A stretch of 37,798 nucleotides of DNA from a halophilic archaeon (lineage in GTDB: Archaea; Halobacteriota; Halobacteria; Halobacteriales; Haladaptataceae), in NCBI GenBank assembly GCA_003298465.1, contig QNGA01000017.1, positions 1 to 37,798 on the forward strand. Direction: 5' to 3'. The notes beneath the pieces were generated by a model. The model made no database searches. It worked only from the letters and a program-made list of their open reading frames with translations, and was not told the DNA's origin. Shown here piece by piece: positions 8,771-15,611 of the stretch (its first letter is position 1; the number at the start of each line of letters is the position of its first letter). Both the position numbers and the translations under genes were made by a program.

Positions 8771-8940
8771 AGATGGCCAGCTCGTCGTTGTTGCTGGCCG
8801 TTCCAGTGAACGGCCACGGAGAGGGCGCCTGTCATAAACCCACCTTCACTTCGGTGTACTCCCTCTGGAACACGGAGCGGGGACTCCTACCCAGAGGGAG
8901 ACTCTCCCACTCCCGACATTGCAGTTCCTTTGGTTTGGCT
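8771..8940 (-). repeat. Hairpin-bearing segment, copy B of a dispersed element
   Basis: Three hairpins follow one another: GGCCAGC (8775-8781) with GCTGGCC (8793-8799); GGCCGTTC (8796-8803) with GAACGGCC (8808-8815) and loop CAGT; and CCCTCTGG (8861-8868) with CCAGAGGG (8891-8898) enclosing GGGGACTCC. The last one and its flanks are shared with copy A at 190-400. Dense, overlapping hairpins followed by a decayed reading frame would fit the right end of an IS200/IS605-type element, where tnpB ends and guide-like RNA is encoded. That identity is an inference. Confidence 0.45.
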
Positions 8941-9131
8941 AGCTGAACAACGGTGACCTGCTTTTTTACTGGCCCTCGCTCTCAGCGAAGAGACCAAAAC
9001 GTAGTAAAACACTCTTCAGCACGGAGTTGGCTGTTTACTTAGAATACAGAGATGTGTCTCGCCACCGTGAATTATCGTCTCTCCGGGGTGCGGCAAGTAG
9101 CTTTTTGCGGGGAAATACTGTAGAGATAGCT

Positions 9132-9166
9132 GTCGAGTGTGGTAGCACCTACCATTTACACTCGAC
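9132..9166. other. Nested 9+5 bp perfect hairpin
   Basis: The outer stem GTCGAGTGT (9132-9140) pairs with ACACTCGAC (9158-9166). Directly inside, GGTAG (9141-9145) pairs with CTACC (9149-9153) around a CAC loop, leaving only ATTT unpaired. It lies in a gene-free stretch with no T-run next to it, so it is not an obvious terminator. It could be part of a structured RNA or a protein-binding palindrome. Confidence 0.55.
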
Positions 9167-9186
9167 ATCGCCATCGACACCATAGG

Positions 9187-9214
9187 ATGGAACGTCTCTC
9201 AGCCTACGTTCCAT
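9187..9214. other. Second strong hairpin, 9-bp perfect stem
   Basis: ATGGAACGT (9187-9195) pairs with ACGTTCCAT (9206-9214) around a ten-base loop; a G-U and a further G-C pair can extend it outward. It lies 20 bases after the nested hairpin at 9132-9166. Two such structures side by side in non-coding DNA suggest a common RNA or a regulatory site. Confidence 0.5.
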
Positions 9215-9403
9215 TCGACAATGCGTCTCTGAGGTCGGTGCCATTACTTCTCGATTGGCTGTGGACGTGTGGTAAACTGACGTTGTCCGGGACCAGCCAT
9301 AGTAGAACAAAGTACTGATCAGGCGATATTCAGCTATGCAGGGGCACTAAGTATGATTCTCATGGGATCAGGGAGAGAGCAATTGGTGAGCTGCGTGCAT
9401 CGA

Positions 9404-9949
9404 ATGTCTTCTCTTATGACCCACTCCGAGCTCTCACAGGAGACGGTGTTCGATATTCTCAAGAGCACTCGGCGGCGATACGTCCTTCACTATCTCCGCC
9501 AGCATGGGCCCTCTGCTACTCTGTCGACCCTCGCTACCCACGTCGCAGCCTGGGAACACGAGACGACGCCAGATGAGTTGATGTCCAAGCAACGCAAACG
9601 CGTCTATACCTCGCTCTATCAGACCCATCTCCCGAAACTTGAGGAGGTTGGTCTTCTCGACTTTGATGAGGAAACAGGTCACATCCATCTGTCAGAGCGT
9701 GCACGGGCACTTAATAAATATCTGAATGCTAGCTCTCGACCGCCAACCCCGTGGTATCACTACTATCTCTCGCTCTCATTCGTGAACCTTCTATTGATCG
9801 GGGGTGTCTGGGGTGAAGTTACTCCGCTTGCCTTCCTCTCGCGTCCAACAGTGCTGACACTGATTATAAGTCTGTATACTGTATTGGCGCTTGGCCAGTA
9901 TCTCTGCTACTATCGTTGTTCCGTCCAGGGACCTCCACCTGAACCTTGA
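9404..9949 (+). CDS. DUF7344-like winged-helix protein with two membrane helices
   Basis: A 181-residue protein from the ATG at 9404 (an ATG or ATT further upstream would add up to 17 residues). The N-terminal half is a winged helix: ELSQETVFDILKSTRRRYVLHYLRQHG, ATLSTLATHVAAWEHET, then KRVYTSLYQTHLPKLEEVGLLDFDEETGHIHLS. This ILKS.RRR.VL.YL...G...L..L...VA.WE pattern is that of the haloarchaeal DUF7344 HTH family. The C-terminus carries two hydrophobic segments (YYLSLSFVNLLLIGGVWG; VLTLIISLYTVLALGQYL), which suggests a membrane-tethered regulator. Its target is unknown. Confidence 0.75.
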   Translation: MSSLMTHSELSQETVFDILKSTRRRYVLHYLRQHGPSATLSTLATHVAAWEHETTPDELMSKQRKRVYTSLYQTHLPKLEEVGLLDFDEETGHIHLSERARALNKYLNASSRPPTPWYHYYLSLSFVNLLLIGGVWGEVTPLAFLSRPTVLTLIISLYTVLALGQYLCYYRCSVQGPPPEP

Positions 9950-10221
9950 CTCGTTGTAGATGGGGACTGTTATTACTCGTCAAACGAGGTTTGATCTGCT
10001 CTACTAGTCTCCCTTAGCCAGCGAGCAGCGACTTAGAAGTGCCCTTTCACGGGGAATGTGATGCAAGCCTGCTCAGAACCCAGTTGAGTCTAGCGCTCTT
10101 GGAGACGCTGATTCGCCATCTGGACTCTCTGTTTGTCGCGGCTCCCCGATCGAAGACGAGAGTGCTTGCCCTCTCTTTGCGCTCCGTATAGTTATGTGCT
10201 TGCTGAAGACGGAGAAAGTCA

Positions 10222-10908
10222 TCGTGTTTAGTTAAGCGAGTTCCACCAGACGGCGAAGGATTGCAGCCACGTTTCTGCTATTTCTGGATCGACATGGCTG
10301 AAGCTATTGCTAAACGAGGAAGTACGTCGTTTTCTCCATACAGATACGTTCGACAGCATTTTGATTTCCATGGTTTACGGACTGAAATCGGAGCCCTTCT
10401 CGTTGCAGAGCACTCGCTAGATGGTGAGCGTGGTCGACGAGAAACACGGCGTCGGAGACGTCGTGTTTCTCACGAAACTCTCGAAGAAACTGCTGTGTGA
10501 GTGACGTCGTAGTCGTCGTAAATAACCGTAAATGCAGGAATTTGTTTGTCTCAGGATTAACGGGGCGTACAGCCAGAACTGCTGGCCGTTGATTCGGATC
10601 ACGGTCTCGTCGAGTGCAATGTGATCCGGACTCGCGTCATTAGCCGGCTGTGACCGACTTTCTATACCCAATCGTGAACGGCTTTCCGGGACCGTTCGAC
10701 ACCAAACTTCTCAAGATCTAAGACGGTATTCGAAAGAGACAATCAAGCAAGATGCAGTCGAATACCGAGCTTCATCCACTTGTTCGGTGTCCGCCCCACT
10801 CCACAAAATCTAACCCAGTCCACTCGATACAACCGCTGAGGAGAGTGATTTCGGCCATAGACAGCAGAAATAACTCCCGCCTCGCTTTTCAGCCTTAACT
10901 AAACACGA
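10222..10908 (-). mobile_element. Degenerate IS6-type insertion sequence with readable terminal repeats
   Basis: The ends are inverted repeats: TCGTGTTTAGTTAAG at 10222-10236 and its complement CTTAACTAAACACGA at 10894-10908, giving about 687 bp. Between them the minus strand encodes a broken IS6-type DDE transposase: MKLGIRLHLA, VERSRKAVHDWV, then after a stop and frame change DHIALDETVIRINGQQFWLYA (with the first catalytic Asp), and near the end RRTSSFSNSFSHV and AETWLQSFA. No clear target-site duplication flanks it. The element is of a different subtype from the ones at 3035 and 37291, which have other terminal repeats. Confidence 0.75.
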
Positions 10909-11032
10909 CCCTTCGATCCACTCGATGCCTCTCCCCTGGCTTTCTTGCAAACAATTAGGATGCTCGCTGATTAATATATTACACTTACTCGATACACTCG
11001 ACCTTTTATCGACCCGCGCGCTCCCCGACGAT

Positions 11033-11306
11033 ATGAGCGACACAGGGATGACACGCCGGTCGGTTCGGGACCGCGTGATTGACACTTGGTGACGTTCTCG
11101 ACGGTATCCCTCAAAATGTTTCGGCTCGGGAGCTCTTATCCACCGTTTTTGAGGCCCGCGTTCGGTCACCACTAGTAGGCGTTCTGTACCACCTTATCGT
11201 CGGACTCGGCGTCGATCACTATTATCTCGCCGTAGCGAGGGCTCTCTTCCTTACCATCTCTAAACCGATTCACCAGCTACTCCGCTCGTTTGGTCGAAGA
11301 AAGTGA
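11033..11306 (+). pseudogene. Small membrane-like gene with a frameshift
   Basis: An ATG at 11033 sits 29 bases behind a TTTTATC box, an ideal haloarchaeal short-leader start, and reads MSDTGMTRRSVRDRVIDTW before a TGA. In the +1 frame, starting in the same place (11079), an 75-codon frame continues with GDVLDGIPQNVSARELLSTVFEA and a hydrophobic C-terminal part ending LLRSFGRRK. Joined near 11085 they would make one protein of about 90 residues. Either the gene is broken or one base is wrong. I do not recognise the family. Confidence 0.4.
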
Positions 11307-11369
11307 GTCCTCACGCTGAGCGGTCTACTTCTGGATCAAAAAATAGCTGATTCCTCGTTCGAGGCGGAT

Positions 11370-11852
11370 TTAGCTGCTGCCGCCACCGCCCTGGCGGCTA
11401 AACGACGTGCTTATCAGGCTGAGCTGGCTGCTGAACACGTTCGCTGTAGTGCCAAATTGGAAGCGGTTGCCCGTGGTGATCGACGCCCGGGTGAACAGGT
11501 AGGTGGCCCCCCAGGACCGGTTGCCCTGACCGGTTGCGGGACGGACGACGTAGCCGTTGTAGTCGTCGGGCTGGCCGATTTCCGGTACCGTGTTTCCATT
11601 GGGTAGCTGCAGCAGGGTCACGGTGATGTTCGCGGGTAGTTGTTCAACGACCTGAACCGTTTGTCCCGGCTGGTAGTCGTCGAAGTACGTCAGCACGTCC
11701 TGCTGGACCTGCTGTGCGCCGGCCGTGTTCGACCCTGAAACGCCAAGTGCGACCGTACCGGTCGCCAGCGCGCCCTTCTTGAGAAACTTGCGCCGCGATC
11801 CGTCTGTCGATTCATCGGTTATCTGTTCGCTGGTCGGTTGTTCGTTCTCCAT
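11370..11852 (-). CDS. Tat-exported hypothetical protein
   Basis: A 160-residue protein starting at the ATG at 11852. A twin-arginine signal is plain: SRRKFLKKGALATGTVALGVSG followed by an AGA-like cleavage site, so the protein should cross the membrane folded. The mature part is short and beta-rich (TVQVVEQLPANITVTLLQLPNG; GYVVRPATGQGN; GATYLFTRASITTGNRFQFG) and ends in a Gly/Ser tail. No cofactor motif is seen. It lies just left of the sulfur island, but nothing links it functionally. Confidence 0.75.
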   Translation of the reverse strand: MENEQPTSEQITDESTDGSRRKFLKKGALATGTVALGVSGSNTAGAQQVQQDVLTYFDDYQPGQTVQVVEQLPANITVTLLQLPNGNTVPEIGQPDDYNGYVVRPATGQGNRSWGATYLFTRASITTGNRFQFGTTANVFSSQLSLISTSFSRQGGGGSS

Positions 11853-12155
11853 AGTCAACACCCATCTGGTGTGTTCGAAGCAACGACGATTCCACCTATA
11901 AATGTAGGCTATTGTGAACGTCGCCTGGTTACCCGTCGAACAGTTCGTCGTCGGCTCTATTCCAGGTTTCGAGCCAGTAACCGCCGATACCTCCGATAAG
12001 AAGAAATTGTGAATCCAGTTATCGTACTCCTATCTGATCGACCTGCGGCGGCGAGCCGAGGGCCGTCCGACTCTCTCAGAACGTCTGGTCGTCTCGACAA
12101 CTCGGTCATCCAGTCTAGCCCTTTTGCATCCTGCTCAGTATCCGACGTCGAACGA

Positions 12156-12180
12156 CGCGCCATCAACAATTGATGGCGCG
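12156..12180. promoter_or_regulatory. 11-bp perfect inverted repeat
   Basis: CGCGCCATCAA (12156-12166) and TTGATGGCGCG (12170-12180) form a perfect palindrome around CAA, 45 bases before the start of the CxxC membrane protein at 12225. No T-run follows it. It could be an operator for that gene or a hairpin in its leader. Confidence 0.4.
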
Positions 12181-12224
12181 CAACCCTATCCCCTGTTTGA
12201 ACAGACCATCGAAGGAGTCATCCA

Positions 12225-12761
12225 ATGACGAGTGGGATACGGCTCCATCGCTGGGGCACGGATCTGAAGCGGGCATTAGCCTATCCGACGACATCAGCTC
12301 CCAGGATATTTGGCGGTGCTATTGTCGCCGTCTTGACCTACATTCTGCTTATCTTCTCGACGTTTCTGGGAATGTCGATGCAGATGCTCGGTGCGGGTCT
12401 GCACTGGTTCGACGAGACACTCATCCTTCTCACGGAGAACGTACTGGCGACGAATGGCTGGTTCGGCCTCGGACTCATCCTTTCGTACGCCGTGTTGACT
12501 GGGGTTGCTGTGGTAAACACGGCGGCACAGGTGAGCGTGACCGGCGTGTCCAGCATCTCGGACCTCCTTGGTGTACTGCCGGGACTCGTTGCGTCGGGGT
12601 GTGCCAGTTGTGGCGCTGGCTTGCTCGGATTCCTCGGATTCGCTGGCGCGCTGGCTGCGATGCCATTCCATGGTGACCTGCTTCGTGTCGGCGGTATCGT
12701 CCTACTCCTTGGGTTTCTCGTCCGAGCGGGCGATCCACGGGAATGCCGGCTTGATGTATGA
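12225..12761 (+). CDS. Membrane protein with a CxxC pair (MerT/thiol-type, uncertain)
   Basis: A 178-residue protein with about four to five membrane segments (IFGGAIVAVLTYILLIFSTF; a second near residues 75-97; another before and after the cysteines). The key feature is VASGCASCGAGLLGFLG, a CxxC pair at the edge of a membrane helix, followed by a hydrophobic segment and PRECRL. A GAAGGAG ribosome site at 12211-12217 supports the ATG at 12225. A similar CxxC placement (FGCPICN) is seen in the protein at 24781-25194. CxxC in a membrane segment suggests thiol redox or metal/sulfur handling. A broken DsbA-like gene follows on the same strand. Confidence 0.7.
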   Translation: MTSGIRLHRWGTDLKRALAYPTTSAPRIFGGAIVAVLTYILLIFSTFLGMSMQMLGAGLHWFDETLILLTENVLATNGWFGLGLILSYAVLTGVAVVNTAAQVSVTGVSSISDLLGVLPGLVASGCASCGAGLLGFLGFAGALAAMPFHGDLLRVGGIVLLLGFLVRAGDPRECRLDV

Positions 12762-12933
12762 AGGATCGAATGATCTCTCGTTTGAAGACAAAATGTGTGC
12801 GCGTGAAAACGGCATCTTGCTCTGACCATGGGCGAGCTAACGATGTAATCGTGTGAGGTCTTCGACTCCAATGTGTAAAAACACAAACAATTGATTTACT
12901 GGTCGTCAAGCATTCCTGGGTGGGACAGCTGCG

Positions 12934-13656
12934 ATGATAACGATATTGGCCGGCTGTACGACTGGTTTTCAATCGTTCAATGGAGACACAAATAGCGACA
13001 GCGAAACAACTCGCGATGTGAACGGTGGAACGCCGGCTGGAACGTCGCTTCTAAATGTTCCTACTGACACAACGAAGTTCGGCATTAATTTGCAAAGCAA
13101 CCCCCTAATAGGATCGCTAGACGCACCGATTGATCTCTATTATTGGAGTGGCTATCAATGTCCGTTCTGCCGGAAATTCCAGCAGAATACGTTCCCGAAG
13201 CTTATCAAAAACTACGTTCAACCAGGCCAGCTCCGAATTGTTATATTAGAAAAGTCCTATCTTGGCAAAGCGTCCAAGATAGCAGCGCGGATGGCAAAGT
13301 GTGTCTGGCGAACGGTACGAGAAGAGAATCCTGACGCATTCAAGTGCTGGCATGCAACGATGTTCGACAAGCAAGGCAAAGAGAACTCCGGATGGGCGAA
13401 GAAAAAGAATCTGCGAGAAATAACGCGCTAGGTTGCTGGTGTCGACGTCAATGCGGTCGATTCTTGCATGGCCAACCACACGAAGGAGGTGAAGGCGAGC
13501 ATTGACGTCGATATTCAGGCGGCTGAGAAGAATGGGATACGAGGGACGCCCGCATTTATTTTCTTCGACCGGAAATCCGAGAAAGCGGGAAAGATCGTCG
13601 GCGCACAGCCGTATTCTTTGTTTAAAAAAGCGATCCGGAAAGTCGATACTGTGTAA
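12934..13656 (+). pseudogene. DsbA-like lipoprotein thiol oxidoreductase, broken by an in-frame stop
   Basis: The first part (12934-13431) begins MITILAGC, a lipobox, and carries LYYWSGYQCPFCRKFQQNTFPKL with the CPFC active site of DsbA/thioredoxin-4 proteins. A TAG at 13429 then interrupts it, and the same frame continues with VAGVDVNAVDSCMANHT and NGIRGTPAFIFFDRKSEKAGKIVGAQPY, including the cis-Pro loop (GTPA) needed by the fold. The 5' end is also odd: the frame upstream reads GRQAFLGGTAAM, a Tat-like motif with one Arg lost and a stop just before it. So both start and middle look damaged. It would have worked outside the membrane on disulfides or sulfane sulfur. Confidence 0.7.
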
Positions 13657-13721
13657 GAATAACGAGACTATCTCGCTGGTCTGGAGTCACGGAAGCTAAT
13701 GTGTAGTGGCCAGGTCGGTTC

Positions 13722-14429
13722 TCATTGTTTTCGGAGATCTTCAGAGCGGAGTTCGCCCCGTGCGTGCCAGGTACGCGGCCGGAGAGCGACGACGAGTGCT
13801 GTCGCGTAGAAGACAGCGACGAGTCCGACGACTATCGGACCGGAAATGGTCTCGATAGCCGCCGTTTCGGTCCACGGTTCGGGAGCGAACGCAGTAATAC
13901 GGGCGAGCCATGCAGCGAGAAGCACGATAAATAGGGGGAGGTAGACGCGTCGCAACCGATGAGCGATAGCCTCCTCAGCGGCGATCTTAAGGGTCGGCGT
14001 CCTATAGTCGTTACCAAGCGTCTTCCGCCAGTTCTCATCAGCGAGGCCGCCGTCAGGATCGAGGCCGTACGCCCAGACGTTCTCTTGGAGTGTGCGGACA
14101 CGCGACCGCCAGATATCGTAGCCGCGATAGCGTCGTGCCTCAATGACGAGGAAGACCGTTAGCGTCGCGACACCGATGAGGATGATGTAGTGGGGGTTGT
14201 TCGGGCTCGAAAATACCCACGTGAGGAGCGCTGCGATCACGATGACCGCCCAGTTGGTCGTCCTGTCGAGTCGTTCACGCCAGAGTTTCATCCGATGGAT
14301 CTCACCGCGATAGAGGTGAGCCATCGCAGAGCTCGGCCCCATGTCCTCGTCGAGCAGGCCCGCACCGATGTCTGGTGACACCGTTGCTTCAGGACTCTGT
14401 CCAGTATCGTCGTCTGATGGTGAAGTCAT
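13722..14429 (-). CDS. DUF2270 membrane protein (second copy)
   Basis: A 235-residue protein starting at the ATG at 14429 (upstream in-frame codons do not fit). It shows the same landmarks as the gene at 7282-8001: MAHLYRGEIHRMKLWRERLDRTTNW, a membrane segment around VIVIAALLTWVF, VIEARRYRGYDIWRSRVRTLQENVWAYGLDPDGG, and RRLRRVYLPLFIVLLAAWLARI before the last two membrane segments. The two copies differ in most non-motif positions, so they are old paralogues or separate acquisitions. It follows the DsrE2-like gene on the same strand after 154 bases. Confidence 0.85.
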   Translation of the reverse strand: MTSPSDDDTGQSPEATVSPDIGAGLLDEDMGPSSAMAHLYRGEIHRMKLWRERLDRTTNWAVIVIAALLTWVFSSPNNPHYIILIGVATLTVFLVIEARRYRGYDIWRSRVRTLQENVWAYGLDPDGGLADENWRKTLGNDYRTPTLKIAAEEAIAHRLRRVYLPLFIVLLAAWLARITAFAPEPWTETAAIETISGPIVVGLVAVFYATALVVALRPRTWHARGELRSEDLRKQ

Positions 14430-14583
14430 CTGCGAGTGATCTCCCCGATGTGGAGGAACGTTTCCGTGATTCGGCCACTGGCCGTATCGAACTCGTTCAC
14501 AGCGTCGTTGGATGTCGTTTTGTGCATGTTGTATGCTCTCCGTATCGTGTCTACAAAATCGGGCTTCAATAAGACCAGGAGAA

Positions 14584-15162
14584 TTAGATGAGGAGTTGGA
14601 TGTCGGCGTCAGCCATGTCCTGGATCGCCGTGGCGGCACCGACACCGGTCGTAACGCCGTCGTAGAAGTCGTCCTCGTCGTAGTCCATCAGGTCGATGGT
14701 CATCTGACAGGCCTGGAACTCGACGCCCATCTCGAGCGACGTGTCGATGAGCTCCGCGATTGTGGCCGTGTCATTGTCGTCGATTCTCTTTTCCATCATT
14801 TTCGTCGTCATGCGGTCCATGCCTGGAAGTGCAGCAATGGCGTTCGGCACGGGCATGTTGGGGTTGCCGACGGAGCTCAGCTTCAGCTCCTTCGAGCGCT
14901 CCTCATGGAGGATGTCCAGCCCCCAGAACGTGTGGAAGACCGTCACCTCGTAGCCGAACGCGGCGGCGGTGCTCGCCAAGATGAGCGGCGGGTACGCCAT
15001 GTCGAGGGTGCCCTTCGTCGCGATGATGGACATCTTCGGCTGGCTGTCCTCACCTGTGATATCGGCAATCTGTTCTTCCAACTCCGAGACACGCGCGGCA
15101 AGTTCGGCGCGCGAGGGTACCTCGTCGCCGGACGTCGCTGTCTGCGTGGTATCAGTGCTCAT
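14584..15162 (-). CDS. DsrE2-like sulfur carrier / sulfurtransferase subunit
   Basis: A 192-residue protein of the DsrE/DsrF-like superfamily, DsrE2-type. It begins with a coiled coil (about residues 17-37), then KMSIIATKGTLDMAYPPLILASTAAAFGYEVTVFHTFWGLDIL, an alpha/beta core typical of DsrE2 proteins, and FQACQMTIDLM with Cys152, the likely persulfide-carrying residue. DsrE-type proteins accept sulfane sulfur from TusA in known systems. The ATG shares its A with the TAA of the upstream tusA-like gene (15162), so the pair is translationally coupled and probably works as one relay. Confidence 0.9.
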   Translation of the reverse strand: MSTDTTQTATSGDEVPSRAELAARVSELEEQIADITGEDSQPKMSIIATKGTLDMAYPPLILASTAAAFGYEVTVFHTFWGLDILHEERSKELKLSSVGNPNMPVPNAIAALPGMDRMTTKMMEKRIDDNDTATIAELIDTSLEMGVEFQACQMTIDLMDYDEDDFYDGVTTGVGAATAIQDMADADIQLLI

Positions 15163-15407
15163 TATGCCTCCGTCTTCCGGACGTAGTGTTTGTACACGTC
15201 GTCGCCTTCCTGCTGGTCGAGCAGTTCGACGCCGTCGGTCGTGTCAGCCCAGCCGCCCAAGTCACTCATGCTACCGGGGTCAGTAGCGAGAACTTCGAGG
15301 ACGTCTCCTTCGGCGAGCTGGTCGACGTTCTGCTTGGTCTTGACGACTGGCATCGGACAGTTCTGGCCCTTCACGTCGAGTGTCTCGGTGATTTCGTACT
15401 CGGTCAT
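15162..15407 (-). CDS. tusA: TusA-family sulfur carrier
   Basis: An 81-residue TusA/SirA-type protein. ETLDVKGQNCPMPVVKTKQNVDQL holds the diagnostic CPxP motif with Cys17 as the persulfide site, followed by the family's second half: GDVLEVLATDPGSMSDLGGWADTTDGVELLDQ and YKHYVRK. The protein carries sulfane sulfur between donors and acceptors in the cytosol. It is first in a unit with the DsrE2-like gene. A 7-bp inverted repeat immediately before the start (15409-15431) could be a repressor site. The start at 15407 fits the conserved N-terminus. Confidence 0.93.
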   Translation of the reverse strand: MTEYEITETLDVKGQNCPMPVVKTKQNVDQLAEGDVLEVLATDPGSMSDLGGWADTTDGVELLDQQEGDDVYKHYVRKTEA

Positions 15408-15408
15408 G

Positions 15409-15431
15409 ATATTGGCTTCACTACCCAATAT
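15409..15431. promoter_or_regulatory. Inverted repeat at the start of the tusA unit
   Basis: ATATTGG (15409-15415) and CCAATAT (15425-15431) are perfect arms with a 9-base spacer, ending one base before the tusA start codon. A regulator bound here would block transcription start or elongation. The half-site ATATTGG is related to, but not the same as, the GTATTGT element found upstream of other genes of the island. Confidence 0.45.
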
Positions 15432-15598
15432 TGACTCTGCTATGAAAAGCGTGTCGGTAGTAGTTCTCAATTTGAGCACAACCAAATCCGATGGTGATAC
15501 ATACGAACCTTGTTCGGCTGTATCACCTTGTATAGGGGGTAATAATGTTGTGCGGTAGACGGACTACTATACAAAGCCTTATTTGGCAGCAGCCGATA

Positions 15599-15605
15599 GA
15601 AGGAG
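15599..15605 (+). promoter_or_regulatory. Ribosome binding site deciding the start of the first fusion gene
   Basis: GAAGGAG ends directly before an ATG at 15606 but six bases before a second ATG at 15612. The spacing favours 15612 as the real start. Confidence 0.5.
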
Positions 15606-15611
15606 ATGACG

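Larger units (their letters stand above)
8580..9403. other. Gene-free stretch rich in inverted repeats
   Basis: More than 800 bases with no credible protein gene. It holds the second copy of the hairpin-bearing repeat (about 8770-8900) and two strong hairpins at 9132-9166 and 9187-9214, described separately. A TATA-like and start region for the gene at 9404 would lie in the last 60 bases. Confidence 0.45.

Noticed and set aside
9132..9214. CRISPR-like repeats in the hairpin stretch
   Set aside because: The two hairpins differ in sequence, and no regular spacing or third copy exists. No cas gene is in the window.
11957..12169. A 70-codon minus-strand frame as a gene
   Set aside because: The sequence is basic and Arg/Ser-rich, unlike haloarchaeal proteins here, and its start lies inside the palindrome at 12156-12180.
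14512..15186. A 224-codon plus-strand frame over dsrE2
   Set aside because: It is antisense to the dsrE2-like gene, which has the motifs and coupling to tusA; the plus-strand frame has none.
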